Assembly: GCA_035561075.1 (NCBI GenBank)
Contig: DATMYF010000081.1
Location: forward strand, 1-64,000
DNA from: JAMCRM01 sp035561075
GTDB lineage: Bacteria > Acidobacteriota > Terriglobia > Bryobacterales > Bryobacteraceae
Length of the DNA: 64,000 nt
Direction: 5' to 3'
Shown here: positions 17,926-28,126 of the stretch, one piece after another
Layout of the letters: the number at the start of each line of letters is the position of its first letter
How positions within the stretch are numbered: position 1 is the stretch's first letter
Program-made: the position numbers and the translations under genes
Notes under the pieces: model-generated
What the model was told of the DNA's origin: nothing
Databases searched by the model: none
The model's input: only the letters and a program-made list of their open reading frames with translations

Positions 17926-18043
17926 AAGGCACGCAAGCTTACCGGTGGCGCAGGAGAGCCCGCGCCAAAGGCCGCGCGCCAAACTTGGTAAAGAACCTTC
18001 TGTCCTGAAAGACGCACGGCCGGGCGGACGGGTTGCCTGTCTG

Positions 18044-18727
18044 CTAACGCATGTAGAACAGGCTCAGGCGGGGCAGGCCGGCGCGCTCCAGCAGGTTGCG
18101 CTCCAGGTACTGCTTTTCGAGCATGGCGAGCTGCGGGGCGTCCATCTTGCCGCGGTAGGGCCGGAGATGCGCGTCGAGTTCCCGGCGGGCGTCGAACGCT
18201 TGCTCGTCGGTCTGGCGGGAGCGTGCCACCGCGATCATCTTCTCCTCAAGCGCCGTGAGCCGCTGCTCCAGGGCTTCGAGATCGGCGGCGTGTATTTCCA
18301 CTTCCGCGGCAAGGCGGTCGAGCACAGCGGCAGTCTCCTCGTCGCCTGCCTTCCGCACGGTGGCCGCGTTTCCCGCGAGGTATGCGCGCAGATCCTCCAT
18401 CGGAAAGGCCGGGGCGTTCTCCCGTCGCGAGCGTGGGGGCACGGTTCCCGCCATCACCTGCGCTTCGTGCAGCACCGCCTGGGCGCAGAATGCCAGCGAG
18501 TTCACCATCTGGATGCGCGATTTCCGGCTGCGCCACTTCTCGAATGCTGCGTCTATGCCCCGCAGCACCGCCTCCAGCGGCACCTCCGCATTCTTCCAGC
18601 TTTCGATCAGCGCCCAGTCGAGCGGCGAAAGCAGGAACAGCCCCGTACCACGCGCAGCCTGGAAGTGCTCCTCTATCTCGGTGAAGTAGTTGAAGTAGTT
18701 CTGGGGCCAGTCCTGGTTGCCGTTCAC
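18044..18727 (-). CDS. Hypothetical alpha-helical protein at the end of the cofactor operon
   Basis: 227 residues, not recognised. The N-terminal part (DWPQNYFNYFTEIEEHFQ, then LFLLSPLDWALIESWKN) resembles a conserved domain of helical type; residues 130-215 are rich in Glu, Arg, Ala and Leu with heptad-like spacing (LAAEVEIHAADLEALEQRL), suggesting a coiled coil. No signal peptide. The GTG start at 18727 is set by the GTGA overlap with the coaX stop, which implies translational coupling. In the upstream direction it shares the operon with valS, nadC, birA and coaX. I see no enzymatic motif; a regulatory or DNA-associated helical protein cannot be excluded. Confidence 0.7.
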   Translation of the reverse strand: MNGNQDWPQNYFNYFTEIEEHFQAARGTGLFLLSPLDWALIESWKNAEVPLEAVLRGIDAAFEKWRSRKSRIQMVNSLAFCAQAVLHEAQVMAGTVPPRSRRENAPAFPMEDLRAYLAGNAATVRKAGDEETAAVLDRLAAEVEIHAADLEALEQRLTALEEKMIAVARSRQTDEQAFDARRELDAHLRPYRGKMDAPQLAMLEKQYLERNLLERAGLPRLSLFYMR

Positions 18728-19494
18728 GGCCGTCCAGTCCGTTCCCAGATGAGCCGGAGGCCCTCCAGGGTGAGGTTTTCGTCGATCTGCTTCAGGTACC
18801 GGGAGCCGCGCGCAATCAGGGGCGCCTGCCCGCCGGTTGCCAGGCATTTGGTATCCGGCCCAAGTTGCTCGACCAACCGTTCCACCAGGCCGTCAATCAT
18901 TCCGAGAGCGCCGTAGTACAGGCCGGATTGCATGGCCATCACGGTATTGGTCCCCACCAGCTTGGCGGGCGCGCGGAAATCCACCAGCGGCAGCCGCGCG
19001 GTCCTGCTGAACAACGCTTCGATGGAGATCCCGATCCCGGCCGAGATGATGCCTCCAAGGTACTCGCCTTTATCCGAAATCACATCGAACGTGATGGCTG
19101 TCCCGAGGTCCACCACTATGCATGGGCCGCCGTATTTGGCGAACGCCGCCACGGAGTTCACCAGGCGGTCGGCGCCAACCTCGGCGGGGTTGTCATAGCG
19201 GATCTCCAATCCGAGGTCGGTCTGCTCCGTGACGAACAGCGGTTCGGTGTGGAAGTAGCGCTGCGCCATGTCGTCCAGCGCAGTATCGAGCGGCGGCACC
19301 ACACTGGCCACGATGATGCCGTTCACCGCCGCGATGTCGAGCGCCGACAGGGTGAACAGGTTGCGAAACAGGATGCCCCACTCGTCGGCAGTCTGCTCAT
19401 GAATGGTGCGCAGGCGCCAGTGGGCCGTCAGGGTATGACCTTCGAACACCCCGATGGTGATGTTGGTGTTGCCTACGTCAATCGCTAAGAGCAC
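18724..19494 (-). CDS. coaX: Type III pantothenate kinase
   Basis: 256 residues. Phosphorylates pantothenate in the first committed step of coenzyme A synthesis. Family motifs: DVGNTNITIGVF at the N-terminus (phosphate loop), PAEVGADRLVNSVAA in the middle, and DLGTAITFDV (ASKHA-fold phosphate 2 motif). The GTG at 19494 is preceded by GGGAGGAG 4 bases upstream and gives the canonical N-terminus; it overlaps birA by 17 bases. Longer starts would add a non-conserved, Cys/Ser-rich extension and are rejected. Confidence 0.93.
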   Translation of the reverse strand: MLLAIDVGNTNITIGVFEGHTLTAHWRLRTIHEQTADEWGILFRNLFTLSALDIAAVNGIIVASVVPPLDTALDDMAQRYFHTEPLFVTEQTDLGLEIRYDNPAEVGADRLVNSVAAFAKYGGPCIVVDLGTAITFDVISDKGEYLGGIISAGIGISIEALFSRTARLPLVDFRAPAKLVGTNTVMAMQSGLYYGALGMIDGLVERLVEQLGPDTKCLATGGQAPLIARGSRYLKQIDENLTLEGLRLIWERTGRP

Positions 19495-20242
19495 GTACTC
19501 CTCCCGCCAGGATGAGGATTTCGTCGCCGCTGTCGCGGCGCACCCGCAGAAAACCCTGGCCGTCGAGCCCGGCGGTAGTACCGGTGACGGCGCCCCCGGG
19601 CTGGTCCACGCGCACGCGCTTGCCCTTGGCATAACTGGAGCGGCGTGCGAACAGTTCCAGGATCGCACCGGCGCCGCCTTCCGCGAGCATCCGGACGAAG
19701 CCGTCCACCGCCGTGAGCAGTTCTACCAGCAGGTCTTCCCGGGAGTGGACGCGCCCCGAGGCGATGCGAAGCGACGTGGCAACGCCGGCCACCTCCTCCG
19801 GAAACGCCGCGTGATTTACGTTGATCCCGATGCCCGCGACGGTGGTGCCGTCCACAAGCTGCGCCAGGATGCCCGCGACCTTCCTGTCGCCCAGCATCAC
19901 ATCGTTCGGCCAGCGAAGGTCGCAAGCCAAATCCGCCACGCGGGCGATGGCCTCGGCGGTCGCAAGCCCCAGCGCCAGAGTGACGGGGGGCAGGGAAGCC
20001 AACTCGATCTTCGGTCGCAGCACCATCGTGACGTAGAGGCCGCTCCCCGGCTCGGAGTGCCAGGAATGGCCGTGCCGCCCCTGCCCCGCGGTCTGCTCCT
20101 CGGCCACCACGGCGGTACCGGCCGGAGCGCCTTTGGCGGCCAGGCGCGCGGCTTCGGTCATGGTGGAATCCAAGCGGTCGAAGTAGGAGATACGCCGCCC
20201 GGGCAGGCGCTTCATGACGGCATCGATGTCAAGCGGCTTCAT
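19478..20242 (-). CDS. birA: Biotin--[acetyl-CoA-carboxylase] ligase
   Basis: 254 residues. Activates biotin to biotinyl-AMP and transfers it to the BCCP subunit. The biotin-binding GQGRHGHSW motif (near 69-77) and LRWPNDVMLGDRKVAGIL (near 107-124) are intact, and the short C-terminal SH3-like domain ends GVRALSD. There is no N-terminal helix-turn-helix, so it is a monofunctional group I ligase and not a transcriptional repressor. ATGA overlap with nadC and a 17-base overlap with coaX place it inside the operon. Confidence 0.93.
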   Translation of the reverse strand: MKPLDIDAVMKRLPGRRISYFDRLDSTMTEAARLAAKGAPAGTAVVAEEQTAGQGRHGHSWHSEPGSGLYVTMVLRPKIELASLPPVTLALGLATAEAIARVADLACDLRWPNDVMLGDRKVAGILAQLVDGTTVAGIGINVNHAAFPEEVAGVATSLRIASGRVHSREDLLVELLTAVDGFVRMLAEGGAGAILELFARRSSYAKGKRVRVDQPGGAVTGTTAGLDGQGFLRVRRDSGDEILILAGGVRALSD

Positions 20243-21071
20243 CGCGCGGCCAGTTCCAGCCGGAAACTGATGTCGGTGGCGCGGGCGGAGTGCGTGATGG
20301 CGCCGGAAGACACGAAGTCCGCCCCGCTTTCCGCGTATGCCCGGACGTTCTCAAGGTTGATGCCGCCCGAAAGCTCCACCTTGGCGCGACTGTCGATCAG
20401 CCGCACCCACTCCCGAGCCTCCGCGGGCGTCAGATTGTCGAGCAGTAGATGTTGCGCCCCGGCTGCCAGCGCCTCTTCCAACTCGGCACGTGTCCGCACT
20501 TCGATCTCGATGGGCAGTCCGGAGCCGCGTGCGTTCTCGATGGCCTGCCGAACTCCGCCCGCGGCGGCGATATGGTTGTTCTTGATCAGGATGGCGTCGA
20601 ACAGTCCGATGCGGTGATTCGTTGCGCCCCCGGCAGCAGCGGCCATCTTCTCCAGGCGCCGCAGCCCGGGGGTAGTCTTGCGTGTGTCGAGCACCTTGCA
20701 GCCGGTGCCCGCTACGGCGTCAGTGAAGCGCCGCGCGACGGTGGCGATCCCGCTCGTGCGCTGCAGGAAGTTGAGAGCCGTGCGCTCGCATTCGAGCAGC
20801 GTGCGGGCGCGGCCCTGGACAGTCGCGATCACCTCGCCGTCATTCACCGCTGTGCCTGTGGGCTTCAGGATGCACAACTCCTGCACGCCCCCGCGCTCCG
20901 CGTAGATGAGTTCGAGCAGTTCCATGCCCGCCAGCACCTGCGGCTCACGCGCCAGGAACCGCCCAGAGGCCATGCGGTCCTCGGGCACGCAGGCGGCTGT
21001 GGTTACGTCGCCCGGGCCGATATCCTCGGCCAGCGCACGACGCACGGCTTCCACGATTTCGGGATGCAGGA

Positions 21072-21075
<4 letters not shown>
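20239..21075 (-). CDS. nadC: Nicotinate-nucleotide pyrophosphorylase (carboxylating)
   Basis: 278 residues, the usual length. Converts quinolinate and PRPP to nicotinate mononucleotide in de novo NAD synthesis. Seen: EDIGPGDVTTAA at the N-terminus, ERTALNFLQRTSGIAT, DTRKTTPGLRRLEKMA (PRPP/quinolinate-binding Arg and Lys), NHRIGLFDAILIKNNHI and the C-terminal SGGINLENV strand. Both its start and stop are coupled by ATGA overlaps with valS and birA. No nadA or nadB is in the window. Confidence 0.94.
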
Positions 21076-23732
<2,657 letters not shown>

Positions 23733-23740
23733 GGGGAGGA

Positions 23741-23746
23741 TCTATA
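23741..23746 (-). promoter_or_regulatory. Weak -10-like box for valS
   Basis: TATAGA on the minus strand ends 8 bases before the valS ATG; the interval has no ribosome binding site. Weaker than the other boxes of this kind because the last base is A. Confidence 0.25.
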
Positions 23747-23797
23747 ATCATAACAATCTGATCGCGCCGGACGCCACGCCAGCAGCAGGAGGGACTC

Positions 23798-24232
23798 ATG
23801 GAAGAGCTGAATACGCAGGTGGTGCGCGACATCTATGCCGGGTTCAAACGCGGCGATATCCCGGCCATCCTGGATCGCATTGCCGATGACGTTGTCTGGG
23901 ATGTGCCTGCGCCGCCACACGTGCCCCACGCCGGCCGCCGCTTCGGGCGGGACGAGGTGGCCCGCTTTTTCAAAATCCTGAAAGAGAACGCCGAGTTCCA
24001 CACCTTCGAGCCGCGCGATTTCGTCGCCGAGGGCGACCGCGTGGCGGCCGTGGGGCACTACTCAGGCCGCGCCAAAACCACCGGCCGCGATTTCGTAACC
24101 GATTTCGTCATGGTGTTCACCTTCCGGGACGGAAAAGTGGTGGAAATGCGCGAGTACCTGGACACCGCCGCCCTGGGTTCCGCCTTCGATACCGGTGAAA
24201 GCCATCTTGCCGGCGTGCCGGGTAACCCCTAA
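23798..24232 (+). CDS. SnoaL-like/NTF2-fold protein
   Basis: 144 residues of the nuclear transport factor 2-like superfamily, of the small stand-alone kind: VRDIYAGFKRGDIPAILDRIADDVVWDVP, then GREVARFFKILKENAEF-type segment, VAAVGHYSGRAKTTGR and FTFRDGKVVEMREYLDTAAL. Such proteins are cone-shaped isomerases/dehydratases or ligand binders; the role cannot be told from sequence. AGGAGG lies 6 bases before the ATG. Its stop codon overlaps the stop of the convergent recN gene. Confidence 0.82.
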   Translation: MEELNTQVVRDIYAGFKRGDIPAILDRIADDVVWDVPAPPHVPHAGRRFGRDEVARFFKILKENAEFHTFEPRDFVAEGDRVAAVGHYSGRAKTTGRDFVTDFVMVFTFRDGKVVEMREYLDTAALGSAFDTGESHLAGVPGNP

Positions 24233-25917
24233 GCCCTGCTACCGGCCTCCTTGATCATCTGCTCGGCGTGGCGCAGCGCCTCCGGTGTGAGTTTCTGTCC
24301 GGAGAGCATCCGGCCGACCTCGCGGGTGCGCGCTTCGCGGTCCAGTTCGTCGATCGAGGCCACCGTGCGGCCGCCCTTTTCCTTCTTCTCCACCAGGTAG
24401 TGGTGCTGCGCGAAGCAGGCGATCTGGGGGACGTGCGTCACGCACAGGACCTGGCTGCCTCCGGCTAGTTTCCGGAGCCGCCTGCCCACACCCTCCGCGG
24501 CGCTTCCCCCGACGCCCGCGTCCACCTCGTCGAAAACCAAAGTGCGTTGCGGAGCGCCATCGTGCCCAGGTTGGCCGGCCGCCAGGCAGGTCTTGAGCGC
24601 CAGGGCGATGCGGGAGATCTCGCCGCCCGAGGCCACCTTGTCAATCGGCTTCGGCTGCTCTCCCACGTTTGGGGAGACCAGGAAATCGACGCGGTCGGCC
24701 CCCTCCGCGGTCCAGGGTCCGGGTGCAATCTCGATTCGAAACACCGTCCGCTCCATCGCCAGCGACGCCAGCTCCGCTTCCACCCGCTTTTCCAGCTTCC
24801 GGGCGGCCGCGCGCCGCCGTGACGACAATTCGGCAACCAGCTTCTCGTATTCCGCGGCCAGCTTGCCACGCCGGGCCCGCAATTCCTCGATGCGCTCGCT
24901 GGCGTGCTCGACCGCATCGATCTGGCCGCGAACTTCGGCGAGGAAGGCCAGGATTTCCTCGATCGCACGGCCGTATTTGCGCTTGAGGCGGTCGAGCGCG
25001 GCCAGTCGGAATTCCACCTCCTCCAGGCGCCCCGGGTTGGCCTCCAGGCGGGAAAGGTAATCGCGCAGGGTGTAGGCAGCCTCTTCGAGCGACAGCGCTG
25101 CCGCATCCAGGTTTCCCCGGATGCCTCCCAGGGTGGCGTCGATGCGGGCCAGGTCGTCCACACGCCGGGAAGCCAGCCGTACCTGCGCGAGCGCGGATTC
25201 TGGCGCATCGTACAGCGCCGTCCAAGCCGTGGAGGCGTTCTCCTGAAGTTTCTCCAGGTTCTGCAGCACGCGCCGCTCGTTTTCGAGCGCGGCATCCTCT
25301 CCGGGTTGCGGGTCGGCCGATTCGATTTCGCGCCGCTGAAACTCCCATATATCGAGCAGCCGCAGCTTTTCCTGTTCGGTGCGCTCGAGTTGCTCCAAGT
25401 CTGCCCCGGCCGTGCACCACTGTCGGTAAACGTCCCCTAGGGCAGCCACTGCCGTGCTGTTCGAGGCGAAGGCGTCCAGCATCTCCCGCTGGGTCTCCGG
25501 AGAGAACAATGACTGTTGATCGTGCTGCCCGTGGATGTCGCCAAGGAAAGGCGCCAACTCCCGCAAAAGCGCCGCCGCGGCCGGGCGACTGCCCAGGAAT
25601 GCCCGCGACTTGCCGCCGGCCAGGATTTCCCGCTCGATCAGGAGTTCCCCGTCCTCGATGGCGAAGCCGGCGGGTTCGAGCAGCGTCCGGATGCGCCCGT
25701 GGTCGCGAACGTCGAAGATACCCGCCACGCGCGCCCGCTGTTCCCCAGAGCGCACCATTTCCGCGGACGCCCGGCCGCCGAACAGCAGACCCAGGGCGTC
25801 CACCACGATCGACTTGCCGCTGCCCGTCTCGCCGGTGAGCAGGTTCAGGCCCGGGTGGAACCGCACCCGCAGCCGGTCCACCACGGCATAGTTCTCCACC
25901 ACCAGTTCCAGGAGCAT
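24229..25917 (-). CDS. recN: DNA repair protein RecN
   Basis: 562 residues, SMC-like ATPase of double-strand break repair. Walker A GETGSGKS near 29-36, followed by IVVDALGLLFGGRAS; a long central coiled coil (about 150-400); signature ASGGEISRIALALK near 437 and Walker B TLVFDEVDAGVGG near 470, then HVPQIACFAQHHYLVEK. The ATG is 8 bases downstream of a perfect TATAAT and has only AGGGA very close, so the transcript may be leaderless. Confidence 0.95.
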   Translation of the reverse strand: MLLELVVENYAVVDRLRVRFHPGLNLLTGETGSGKSIVVDALGLLFGGRASAEMVRSGEQRARVAGIFDVRDHGRIRTLLEPAGFAIEDGELLIEREILAGGKSRAFLGSRPAAAALLRELAPFLGDIHGQHDQQSLFSPETQREMLDAFASNSTAVAALGDVYRQWCTAGADLEQLERTEQEKLRLLDIWEFQRREIESADPQPGEDAALENERRVLQNLEKLQENASTAWTALYDAPESALAQVRLASRRVDDLARIDATLGGIRGNLDAAALSLEEAAYTLRDYLSRLEANPGRLEEVEFRLAALDRLKRKYGRAIEEILAFLAEVRGQIDAVEHASERIEELRARRGKLAAEYEKLVAELSSRRRAAARKLEKRVEAELASLAMERTVFRIEIAPGPWTAEGADRVDFLVSPNVGEQPKPIDKVASGGEISRIALALKTCLAAGQPGHDGAPQRTLVFDEVDAGVGGSAAEGVGRRLRKLAGGSQVLCVTHVPQIACFAQHHYLVEKKEKGGRTVASIDELDREARTREVGRMLSGQKLTPEALRHAEQMIKEAGSRA

Positions 25918-25925
25918 TCCCTGAG

Positions 25926-25931
25926 ATTATA
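25926..25931 (-). promoter_or_regulatory. -10 box for recN
   Basis: Perfect TATAAT on the minus strand ending 8 bases before the recN ATG; initiation would be at or next to the start codon. Confidence 0.5.
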
Positions 25932-25982
25932 GCGGCGGTCGCGGCTGCGTGCCGGAATAACCAAAAAGACCTGAAATTCTTA

Positions 25983-26015
25983 AAATAGTATCATTTTTAA
26001 CTTGGTTCACTATTT
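25983..26015. promoter_or_regulatory. Candidate MarR operator upstream of the hydrogenase operon
   Basis: Inverted repeat AAATAGT (25983-25989) / ACTATTT (26009-26015) with a 19-base spacer in a strongly A/T-rich island; the right arm abuts and the spacer covers the candidate -35 box, so a bound dimer would block the promoter. Autoregulation by the adjacent MarR protein is inferred. Confidence 0.45.
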
Positions 26016-26030
26016 CGACGGTTATATAAT
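26003..26030 (+). promoter_or_regulatory. Promoter of the MarR-Hdr-Mvh operon
   Basis: TTGGTT (26003-26008) and a perfect TATAAT (26025-26030) with 16-base spacing form the best sigma-70 type promoter in the window; initiation is expected near 26037. Confidence 0.6.
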
Positions 26031-26080
26031 GTGCTTGCCGGGCGACCGGGTCCATGGGCGGGGCTCCAGAGGTGCCGTGC

Positions 26081-26755
26081 ATGGTAAGCAGTACGAGCGG
26101 TTTGATCGACGAGTTTCTCGGAAGCGCCAACGTTCTCGCTTCCGCGATCAGCGGGCTGATGGAAGAACGCCTGCTCACCGAAACCACCGCCAAGACCCTC
26201 ACCTTATCCCAACTCAAGATTCTCAAACTGCTGGCCTCGAGCGGTCAGGGCACCATCGGCGATCTGGCAGCCTTTCTCGGGGTCAGTAATCCGGCCGCCA
26301 GCAAGGCGGTCGAAAAACTCGTCCGGCGCAGGTTGGTCCGGCGCACGGAAGACGCGTTGGACCGGCGATCGAGCGCCGTCACCCTCAGCGAGGCCGCCCG
26401 CCGCATGATGGCGGATTACGAATCCGCGCGCCGCCGCCGGCTCACCCGTCTCTTTCGCGATATCTCTGCCGCCGAGTTACGTCGCACGGCGGGCCTGCTG
26501 GAACGTCTCTCCGCCCGCATCGTGACCCAGGGGGCTCACCCGGAGGAGGTCTGTCTTCAATGTGGCATTCACCTGGGCCAGCGCTGCCTGGTGCGCGAAG
26601 CCGCGAACATCAAGTGCTCCTATGAACAGCGCAGGAGCAAGAGCAAAGGAAGGACCGATGTCAGTTATCACGACAGCCCCGCTGCGGCAAATGAAATTCC
26701 AGCGGGAAGCGGATCCACAATGGGCCCGCCGCGTCAGCGAGCGGCCAGGGTGTGA
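26081..26755 (+). CDS. MarR-type regulator with C-terminal four-Cys cluster
   Basis: 224 residues. A winged helix-turn-helix (LTLSQLKILKLLASSGQGTIG, then NPAASKAVEKLVRRRLVRR) is flanked by dimerisation helices. After the usual MarR end comes a C-x2-C-x7-C-x9-C cluster (VCLQCG, QRCLV, IKCSY), suited to bind an Fe-S cluster or zinc, and so a possible redox or oxygen sensor. The ATG at 26081 has AGAGG 8 bases upstream; ATG 26054 is the alternative. The last ~33 codons are low-complexity and overlap hdrC by 98 bases, suggesting a lost stop codon. Its place directly ahead of the hdr-mvh genes makes it the likely regulator of the hydrogenase operon. Confidence 0.82.
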   Translation: MVSSTSGLIDEFLGSANVLASAISGLMEERLLTETTAKTLTLSQLKILKLLASSGQGTIGDLAAFLGVSNPAASKAVEKLVRRRLVRRTEDALDRRSSAVTLSEAARRMMADYESARRRRLTRLFRDISAAELRRTAGLLERLSARIVTQGAHPEEVCLQCGIHLGQRCLVREAANIKCSYEQRRSKSKGRTDVSYHDSPAAANEIPAGSGSTMGPPRQRAARV

Positions 26756-27230
26756 GCGGCTGTTCTCGTGCCTGCAGTGCGGGGCATGTTCGGGGACGTG
26801 TCCGCTTTCCATTTACATGGATTACGGCCCGCGCCGGATCATCGCCATGGTGCGCGAAGGCTTCCGCACGGAGGCCCTGGCCTCGGAGACGATCTGGCTG
26901 TGCGCGTCCTGTTACTCCTGCGCTGTCCACTGTCCGCAGCAGATCCATATCACCGACGTCATGTATAACCTGAAGCGCGAAGCCATCGGGAGCGGCCTCT
27001 TCCCCAAGCGGTTTCCCATTCCCGTGCTGGCGCAGGAATTCTATAACGTCGTGCGGCGGCGCGGGCGGGCGGCGGAATTCCTGGTGGTACTACGAATGGC
27101 TCTGCGCACGAATCCGTTGGTGCTGTTCACCATGTGGCGCACGGGCTTCGACCTGCTGCGCACCGGCCGTCTCCCGCTTCGCGGCGAACGCGTCCGGCGC
27201 ATGCCCCAACTTCCGCGGGAGGCTTCGTAA
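26658..27230 (+). CDS. hdrC: Heterodisulfide reductase subunit C-like Fe-S protein
   Basis: 190 residues, soluble. Two [4Fe-4S] ferredoxin motifs: Cys38, 41, 44, 48 (CLQCGACSGTCP) and Cys82, 85, 88, 92 (CASCYSCAVHCP). In methanogens HdrC passes electrons from the HdrA flavin to the HdrB active site. The C-terminal ~100 residues are basic and helical (FPIPVLAQEFYNVVRRRGR). ATG 26658 is preceded by AAAGGAAGG; ATG 26622 in the same frame is possible. TAATG overlap with hdrB. Sequence alone cannot separate HdrC from other GlpC/HdrC-like proteins, but the gene order decides it. Confidence 0.88.
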   Translation: MSVITTAPLRQMKFQREADPQWARRVSERPGCERLFSCLQCGACSGTCPLSIYMDYGPRRIIAMVREGFRTEALASETIWLCASCYSCAVHCPQQIHITDVMYNLKREAIGSGLFPKRFPIPVLAQEFYNVVRRRGRAAEFLVVLRMALRTNPLVLFTMWRTGFDLLRTGRLPLRGERVRRMPQLPREAS

Positions 27231-28126
27231 TGTCCGCGTTCACTTACTTCCCGGGCTGCTCCCTGCGGGGGACCGGGGTGGCTTACGACGAGAGCTTGCG
27301 CACGCTGTTGAAGGTGCTCGGAATCGCCCTCGAGGAGCTTGACGACTGGAACTGCTGCGGCGCCACCTCTTATATGGCGATCGATGAGGGCTCCGCGTTC
27401 GTGCTCTCCGGTCGCAATCTGTCACTCGCCCGCGAGAAGGGCAATCACGAACTGCTGGCACCCTGCGCCGCCTGCTATCTGGTATTGCGGAAGACCCAGG
27501 ACTACGTCGGGCGCTACCCCGCCATCGCCGAACAGGTCGGGCAGGCGCTCAGTGCTTCGGGGTTGCCGCCGCTTGACGGCGTGCGCGTGCGTCACCCGCT
27601 CGAAGTCCTCTACAACGACGTCGGGACCGAGCGCATCCGAAAATCCGTCAAGCGCAAGTGGGCCGGTGGCAAAGTCGCCTGCTACTACGGCTGCCAATTG
27701 GTGCGGCCGTTCGCCGAAGTGGACCGCGCCCACGACCCCACCCGGATGGACGAACTGCTGCGCGCCGCCGGTATCCCCACGGTAGATTACGCACTGAAGA
27801 CCAAGTGTTGCGGCGGCTCCCTAACCGGCACCATCCACGACGTGGGGGTGCGGCTGAACTACATCATCCTCAAGGAAGCCGTGCGCAAGGGCGCTGCGGC
27901 GCTCGCCACTGTCTGCCCGCTTTGCCAGCACAACCTGGACGTCTACCAGCGCGAGATCCGGCGCAGCACCGGCGAAAAGCTTGACGTGCCGGTCTTCTAC
28001 TTCACCCAACTGCTGGGCTGGGCGCTTGGCAGCGATCCCGATGCCCTGGGTCTCAAACGCCAGGTCTCCGGTCGGCGGCTGGTGCGGGAATGGTTCGCGG
28101 AACGGGAGGTGGCCGTCCATGGATAA
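27230..28126 (+). CDS. hdrB: Heterodisulfide reductase subunit B (double CCG domain)
   Basis: 298 residues, the usual length. Carries two cysteine-rich CCG domains. The first is exact: Cys10-x31-Cys42-Cys43-x35-Cys79-x2-Cys82. The second has CYYGC, KCCGGSLTG and TVCPLC. In MvhADG-HdrABC the two domains bind the two noncubane [4Fe-4S] clusters that split the CoM-S-S-CoB disulfide; the clusters can therefore probably form here, but the disulfide substrate in a bacterium is unknown. Shares TAATG with hdrC and overlaps hdrA by 8 bases. Confidence 0.92.
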   Translation: MSAFTYFPGCSLRGTGVAYDESLRTLLKVLGIALEELDDWNCCGATSYMAIDEGSAFVLSGRNLSLAREKGNHELLAPCAACYLVLRKTQDYVGRYPAIAEQVGQALSASGLPPLDGVRVRHPLEVLYNDVGTERIRKSVKRKWAGGKVACYYGCQLVRPFAEVDRAHDPTRMDELLRAAGIPTVDYALKTKCCGGSLTGTIHDVGVRLNYIILKEAVRKGAAALATVCPLCQHNLDVYQREIRRSTGEKLDVPVFYFTQLLGWALGSDPDALGLKRQVSGRRLVREWFAEREVAVHG

